From assembly GCF_014196715.1 (NCBI RefSeq), contig NZ_JACIEF010000004.1:248001-312000 (forward strand): 64,000 nucleotides of DNA. The letters are read 5' to 3'. The position numbers were made by a program, and so were the translations under genes. The notes under the pieces are model-generated. The model saw only the letters and a list, made by a program, of their open reading frames with translations, had not been told where the DNA came from and did not search any database. This DNA comes from Pedobacter zeae. GTDB lineage: Bacteria; Bacteroidota; Bacteroidia; Sphingobacteriales; Sphingobacteriaceae. Below, piece after piece: positions 59,703-64,000 of the stretch; position 1 is the first letter of the stretch, and each line of letters starts with the position of its first letter.

Positions 59703-61252
59703 TTTTAATCTATTTGTTAAAGGTTTCGGCCTGTACGCTTCTATTCTTTGCGGTTTACCGGTTATTGTTGGCCAGGCTTACTTTTTTTAGCCTCAACCGC
59801 GCTTATTTATTGGTGATGTTGATTGTGAGTTTTGGTATTCCGGCTATTACGCTCGAAAACCGGCACGAAGTGGTAGCCGCCAGTAAAGAAATCTCATCAA
59901 AAATTGCCTATAACAATGATGGTTTTACTGAAAAGGATGATGTAGACGGCGGAGAAGCGGTTAACAATACGATTAACTGGAGCCCGCTTTTACTTTATGC
60001 TTACTTCATTGTTTTGGCAATCCTGATTTTTAGGATGCTTTTGATGATGTTGCACATCAGGAAGCAATTGCATACATATACCCTAAACATAAATGGTGCT
60101 GTGGTATGGGTAGATAAGCGATCAACGATTAAAAACTGTTCTTTTTTTAACCGGATTATTGTTGACTCATCTCTCCCGGCCAACGAAAAGAACCTGGTAA
60201 TTAAACACGAATCGGTCCACGTAAAGCAGCTGCATGCTGTTGATAAGTTTCTGGCGAATTTGGTAACGGCCGCTCTTTGGTTTAACCCGGTTATTTATTT
60301 CTGGCGCAGCGCGATTGATCATAACCACGAATATTTGGCCGATCAGCAAACCGCCAGGATCGTCGATAAAAAAGAATATGCCTCACTGCTTTTAAGCCTG
60401 GCCATGCCTTCCAACAATCTTGTCATCAATAGTTTTAGTAAACTTCCGTTAAAAAACAGGATTGTGATGATGTACCGGGAACCCAATTTAAAATCAAAAA
60501 AACTTGCTTACGTGGCCGTATTGCCAGTTTTATTGATCTGTTGCGCAGCTTTTATAAATCGGAAGGAAGTTATTGTGCAAAAAATGTCCGGCCAAAACCA
60601 AACTTCGACCGGTGCTTTCAAAAAGCCTGATGTTTACGCCATAACCTATTTAAACAGGACCATAAAAGTTAATCCAAATGCCCCTTTTAAAGAAGTGGAA
60701 CCTACTCTCATTATCGATGCTGGGCATGGCGGAAAAGATGCTGCTTCGGTAGCATTTGACGGACAAAAAGAGAAAGACCTGAACCTGAGAGCGGTAATGA
60801 TACTGAAAGAAGAGGCCGCAAAAAGAGGCCTTAAAGTTATACTCACCAGAAATGCTGACCAGTTTATTTCCCTTCGCGATCGATTGCCAAAACAGGAAGC
60901 CACAGCATTTATTTCTATCCACCATAATGCTGCACGTGCAGACGCCGCTACTCCTTTTGGCGGAATTGAAGTTTATGTTTCTAAACTAAATGGCAATATC
61001 AGAGCTGCCGAAGATCTGGGAGCAGGCATTTTAGGCAAGCTGAGACAATTGAATGGTTTGGCGGTAAAAGATTCTTTAAAAGATGCGAACCTGCTCCTGC
61101 TCAGGGAATCGAAAGTGCCTGCGATTTTAATTGAAATGGGAAATATTTCGGATCAGAAAACACTCGATTACATCAACCAGGAACAAAATATCCGTAAGAT
61201 CAGTAACCTGATTTTAGACGGCTTTGTACAGTTCTCAAAACGTGGATGCTAG
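59699..61252 (+). CDS. BlaR1-like M56 membrane protease fused to N-acetylmuramoyl-L-alanine amidase
   Basis: 517 residues. Three N-terminal membrane helices (about 2-20, 36-52, 95-115), a cytoplasmic M56 zinc protease with HESVH (His170, His174) and third ligand Glu211 in HNHEYLAD, a fourth helix (about 268-286), then an Amidase_3 domain from 335: IIDAGHGGKDAAS (His343), Glu358 in KEKDLNLRA, SIHHNAA (His408/409) and LIEMGNISD (Glu479). In BlaR1 this outside part is a penicillin-binding domain; here it is a muramoyl-alanine amidase with all zinc and catalytic residues. It may sense or process peptidoglycan fragments. Inference. Confidence 0.9.
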   Translation: MILIYLLKVSACTLLFFAVYRLLLARLTFFSLNRAYLLVMLIVSFGIPAITLENRHEVVAASKEISSKIAYNNDGFTEKDDVDGGEAVNNTINWSPLLLYAYFIVLAILIFRMLLMMLHIRKQLHTYTLNINGAVVWVDKRSTIKNCSFFNRIIVDSSLPANEKNLVIKHESVHVKQLHAVDKFLANLVTAALWFNPVIYFWRSAIDHNHEYLADQQTARIVDKKEYASLLLSLAMPSNNLVINSFSKLPLKNRIVMMYREPNLKSKKLAYVAVLPVLLICCAAFINRKEVIVQKMSGQNQTSTGAFKKPDVYAITYLNRTIKVNPNAPFKEVEPTLIIDAGHGGKDAASVAFDGQKEKDLNLRAVMILKEEAAKRGLKVILTRNADQFISLRDRLPKQEATAFISIHHNAARADAATPFGGIEVYVSKLNGNIRAAEDLGAGILGKLRQLNGLAVKDSLKDANLLLLRESKVPAILIEMGNISDQKTLDYINQEQNIRKISNLILDGFVQFSKRGC

Positions 61253-62937
61253 ATAATAAAATGATGGAATGGTTAATCTACCTGCTTAAAGTTACCGCCT
61301 GTACGGCATTGTTTTTCGGCTTTTACCTGTTGTTTTTAAGAAAACTCACGTTCTTTAAAATCAATCGCTTTTACCTGTTGGGTACCTTATTGCTGAGTTT
61401 TATTATCCCTGTTTTGCAATTTGAAATTATGCGCGAAACCGTAGTAACAGAGATCCAAGATTCGGCTAATGTACCTGAATTAAAGTCGTTTAATGCTATT
61501 CCTGTGCCGCTTGTCCAGCCTGTAATGCTGGAATATGATCGGCAGGCGAAACCGGAAATCAACTGGCCGGCAATTGTTTATGCAGTTTATGTGGGGATAG
61601 CTTCACTTTTATTACTGATCTTTTTGTGGCGATTGCTCAATTTGCTAAAATATACCAGTAATTACACTAAAAACAGCAAGGGTTTAAAGCTCATTTCTAA
61701 ATCGGTTGGCTTTACTAATTGCTCCTTTTTTAATTATGTTTTCATCGATGAACATAATATAAGTCAGCCGGATATAGCCGTTTTGCTTAAACACGAAGAA
61801 GTACATGCCAGGCAATTCCATTCTGCTGATAAAATGATGCTGATCATTTTTAAATGCATTTTATGGTTTAATCCTATTGTTTACCTGTACGATAAGGCTT
61901 TAGGGCAGGTGCACGAATATGAGGCCGACGAGATGACTTCAAATGCTTTCGGAAATCAGGCTTATGCCAATCTGTTACTGAAACTGGCCATCAGTAGAAG
62001 TGATATGCCCTTGATCCACAATTTTGTAAAAAATCCAATTAAAGACCGTATTAAAATGTTGTTTCACTCAAAATCTAAAAACATGAAGAAATTAATGTAC
62101 CTGTTGGTACTGCCAGTTGTGGCAGGACTGTTCTGGTTATTTGCTGTACAAGTGGTATATGCCAATAAATTGGTTGGTTTAAAACATGAGGGCTTGCCAG
62201 TACAGGATGGAAAGATATTGTTTATGGGTACCAACAGCGTCGGGAGCGTTTCTGGCGAAATTCTACCCGGAAAAATTTACAAGACTGCTTCTGCTTTATA
62301 TAAACCTAGAGGGGTTAAATCTAATAAAGAAGTGCTGACAGATACGCTGAAACCTAAACCGGTTAAGCCAAAAATTATTTCATATCGTAAAATGAAGGGT
62401 GACGCAAGGAACCAAATTTTTTACCTGGAAAATGCGGTAATGGAGTTTATGAATAGTAGACTCGAAGCCGGATATGTAGAATTTGACCACATCAATAATA
62501 AAATACTTGCCAGGAATGCCTCCCTTAAAACGCTCGATGAAAAGAATACGATAAAATCAACTTTATTTACCTTCGACCTCAATAAAGGTAGTTACAGTGT
62601 AGAAAATGGTGAAGGTAAAACAGGAGGGAATATACATGATGCTGAGCGTAAGAAGGATCTTTTAATAAATTTAAATGACAAAGTAGATTATGTTGCCAAA
62701 GATTCGGTTAAAATGAGCCAGGATAAATTAATCGTATCCCTATTCGGAAATGCAATGTTATCTTATAACGGGGTAAAGTTATCGGGATCTAAGATTGTTT
62801 ATAACAAAAAAGATAACCGGGTGCTTGTGAACGATGCAATCATGACTTCAGGTGATACTAAAATAAAAGCCGATAGTTTAATTTTTGATATAAAAACAAA
62901 AAAGACCAAATTATTCGGAGCCGATTTTAACCACTAG
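61246..62937 (+). CDS. M56 membrane protease with OstA/LptA-like C-terminal domain
   Basis: 563 residues; overlaps the previous gene by seven bases. Same four-helix M56 layout: HEEVH (His183, His187) and HEYEAD (Glu224) intact, NCSFFNYVFID before it. After the fourth helix (about 282-302) comes a Lys/Pro linker, then a beta domain with LptA/OstA features: RNQIFYLENAVMEFMNSRLEAGYVEFDHINNKILARNA and VKMSQDKLIVSLFGNAMLSYNGVKLSGSKIVYNKKDNRVLVND, ending in IKADSLIFDIKTKKTKLFG. Such folds bind LPS or phospholipid in transport. The sensor role is inferred. An ATG at 61261 is an alternative start. Confidence 0.87.
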   Translation: MLDNKMMEWLIYLLKVTACTALFFGFYLLFLRKLTFFKINRFYLLGTLLLSFIIPVLQFEIMRETVVTEIQDSANVPELKSFNAIPVPLVQPVMLEYDRQAKPEINWPAIVYAVYVGIASLLLLIFLWRLLNLLKYTSNYTKNSKGLKLISKSVGFTNCSFFNYVFIDEHNISQPDIAVLLKHEEVHARQFHSADKMMLIIFKCILWFNPIVYLYDKALGQVHEYEADEMTSNAFGNQAYANLLLKLAISRSDMPLIHNFVKNPIKDRIKMLFHSKSKNMKKLMYLLVLPVVAGLFWLFAVQVVYANKLVGLKHEGLPVQDGKILFMGTNSVGSVSGEILPGKIYKTASALYKPRGVKSNKEVLTDTLKPKPVKPKIISYRKMKGDARNQIFYLENAVMEFMNSRLEAGYVEFDHINNKILARNASLKTLDEKNTIKSTLFTFDLNKGSYSVENGEGKTGGNIHDAERKKDLLINLNDKVDYVAKDSVKMSQDKLIVSLFGNAMLSYNGVKLSGSKIVYNKKDNRVLVNDAIMTSGDTKIKADSLIFDIKTKKTKLFGADFNH

Positions 62938-64000
62938 ATGCTGAGGTATATTTTCTTCTTCATTACGGTTTTTTCTGGTTTCTCTTCCCAGGCACAGCTT
63001 AATCTTTCTGGTAAGGTAGTTGATGAGGAATTTAAAGATTTACCTTTTGTTACGGTTAAAATTTCTGGAATTCGGAATAAAGTATTTTATACCCAAACCG
63101 ATAGTTTAGGTACCTATCAATTTAAACTGCAGCCAGGGAAATATTCGGTTATTTTTTCTGCAGTTAATTTTAAAAGCTTGAACCGTTTTGTTACTATAAC
63201 GGTTGATACCATCATTAAGGTTCAACTTCAAAGCGATCCGGCTACCCTCGCCGATGTTCAGGTTACTGCTAAAAAAGGATTGATCGAGAAAAAGATAGAT
63301 CGCACTGTTTTCAATGTAGAAAATAGCATTTCGGCAATGGGAACAGATGCCTTGGAGCTGCTTTCGAAAGTTCCTGGTGTGCGCGTTTTTAACGATCAGG
63401 TTTCGCTGGCAGGCAAAGGTGGGGTTAATGTAATGATCAATGATAAATTGGTGCCGTTATCGGCAGATGAGCTGTCGGATTATTTAAAGTCCATTCCTTC
63501 AGTTAATATTTCCAAAATTGAAGTCGTGACCAATCCCCCGGCCAAATTCGATGCGCAGGGAAATAATGGGCTGATCAATATTGTACTGAAGAAAGTTAAC
63601 ACCGAAGGTTTTAAGGGCTCTGTTAATGCAGCTTTGACTAAAGCAAGTTATTTTACCGGATCTGTCGGCGGCAATTTAAATTACCGGAAAAACAAGGTTA
63701 CACTTTATGCTAATTTTAATATCAGAAAGGGCTCTATTGTTCCCCTTGAGCAAAGCGCTGTTTTTTATCCCGCACAAAACTGGAGTATCGTAAACAAAGA
63801 CCGCAATTTCAGAACGGTACCCAGCGGGCAGACCGGAATTGATTTTCAGGCTTCCAAAAATACCTTATTGGGTTTATCGTATAATGGAGGATTAACTGAT
63901 TTTCATTCTGAAGAGAATATCAGGACAAAGGTTTACAACCAGAGCCAGGGCTTAGATTCGATGCTGAATTCTGATGCCAATGCTAAAATTAAGTCTCATT
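62938..64000 (+). CDS. TonB-dependent receptor-like outer-membrane protein, partial (C-terminus beyond window)
   Basis: The frame starts at the ATG directly after the previous stop and runs to the window edge (354 codons). Signal peptide (MLRYIFFFITVFSGFSSQAQ), carboxypeptidase-regulatory-like beta domain (SGKVVDEEFKDLPFVTVKI, residues 23-100), then a plug domain: DALELLSKVPGVRVFNDQVSLAGKGGVNVMINDK, SIPSVNISKIEVVTNPPAKFDAQGNNGLINIVLKK. This matches the outer-membrane barrel family with CarboxypepD_reg and plug. Last visible gene of the operon. Confidence 0.9.
   Translation, partial: MLRYIFFFITVFSGFSSQAQLNLSGKVVDEEFKDLPFVTVKISGIRNKVFYTQTDSLGTYQFKLQPGKYSVIFSAVNFKSLNRFVTITVDTIIKVQLQSDPATLADVQVTAKKGLIEKKIDRTVFNVENSISAMGTDALELLSKVPGVRVFNDQVSLAGKGGVNVMINDKLVPLSADELSDYLKSIPSVNISKIEVVTNPPAKFDAQGNNGLINIVLKKVNTEGFKGSVNAALTKASYFTGSVGGNLNYRKNKVTLYANFNIRKGSIVPLEQSAVFYPAQNWSIVNKDRNFRTVPSGQTGIDFQASKNTLLGLSYNGGLTDFHSEENIRTKVYNQSQGLDSMLNSDANAKIKSH

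Noticed and set aside
1..64000. tRNA, rRNA, riboswitch and prophage signals
   Set aside because: None could be recognised by eye: no cloverleaf-like segments in gaps, no conserved riboswitch boxes, no integrase or phage structural genes. A tRNAscan/Rfam run would be needed to exclude them fully.

Overview
The window is a 64 kb piece of a Bacteroidota chromosome, most likely family Sphingobacteriaceae and close to Pedobacter. The case for this is: gliding/type IX secretion genes gldKLMN plus an SprE/PorW-like TPR lipoprotein; an F-type ATP synthase cluster that ends at gamma without beta or epsilon; many lipoprotein signals; near absence of Shine-Dalgarno sites but many promoters with the Bacteroidota -7 box TAnnTTTG; and moderate-to-low GC. 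No rRNA, tRNA, transposase or CRISPR array was seen.

Layout. 1-9 kb: a partial S41 peptidase, a maltose-type acetyltransferase, two JmjC-like oxygenase paralogues flanking a DUF3050 protein, a fasciclin protein, an SDR, HemW, and a mobile-mystery A/B (HTH plus Fic) pair behind three phased operators. 8.7-15.5 kb: a DUF4271 membrane protein with HemD, then gldKLMN. 15.7-25 kb (minus strand): a secreted non-specific nuclease with a NuiA-like inhibitor, UvrC, PBP1A and the SprE/PorW-like protein. 24.9-31.1 kb: the ATP synthase genes, whose gaps hold arrays of 7-nt units. 31.3-39 kb: a DUF4143 ATPase behind three 32-bp-phased repeats, a class C acid phosphatase, a DUF4349 lipoprotein, RuvC, a UPF0104-type membrane protein, a glycosyltransferase and an orphan peptide-type ABC permease. 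39-47 kb (minus strand): a cytochrome c / YceI / DUF5777 barrel / Rieske cluster, a catalytic plus inactive M16 peptidase pair and Pgi. 47-58.8 kb: an NHL lipoprotein, an M20 amidohydrolase, prfB with a programmed frameshift, and secreted enzymes (esterase, GH16, CAP, GH18). 59.3-64 kb: an operon of a BlaI-type repressor, two BlaR1-like M56 membrane proteases carrying unusual C-terminal domains (peptidoglycan amidase; OstA/LptA-like), and the start of a TonB-dependent-type outer-membrane protein.

The strongest candidate for an undescribed system is the last operon. It looks like a BlaR/BlaI-type envelope-stress relay in which the usual beta-lactam-sensing domain is replaced by a cell-wall amidase in one protein and an LPS-transport-like fold in the other, with an outer-membrane barrel as partner. 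Other points of interest are the heptad arrays of the atp locus, the JmjC/DUF3050/JmjC cluster, the nuclease-inhibitor pair and the phased operator triplets. Intergenic DNA also carries several hairpin-rich dispersed elements, one present twice in the window. All functions are read from sequence motifs by eye; no database search was run.
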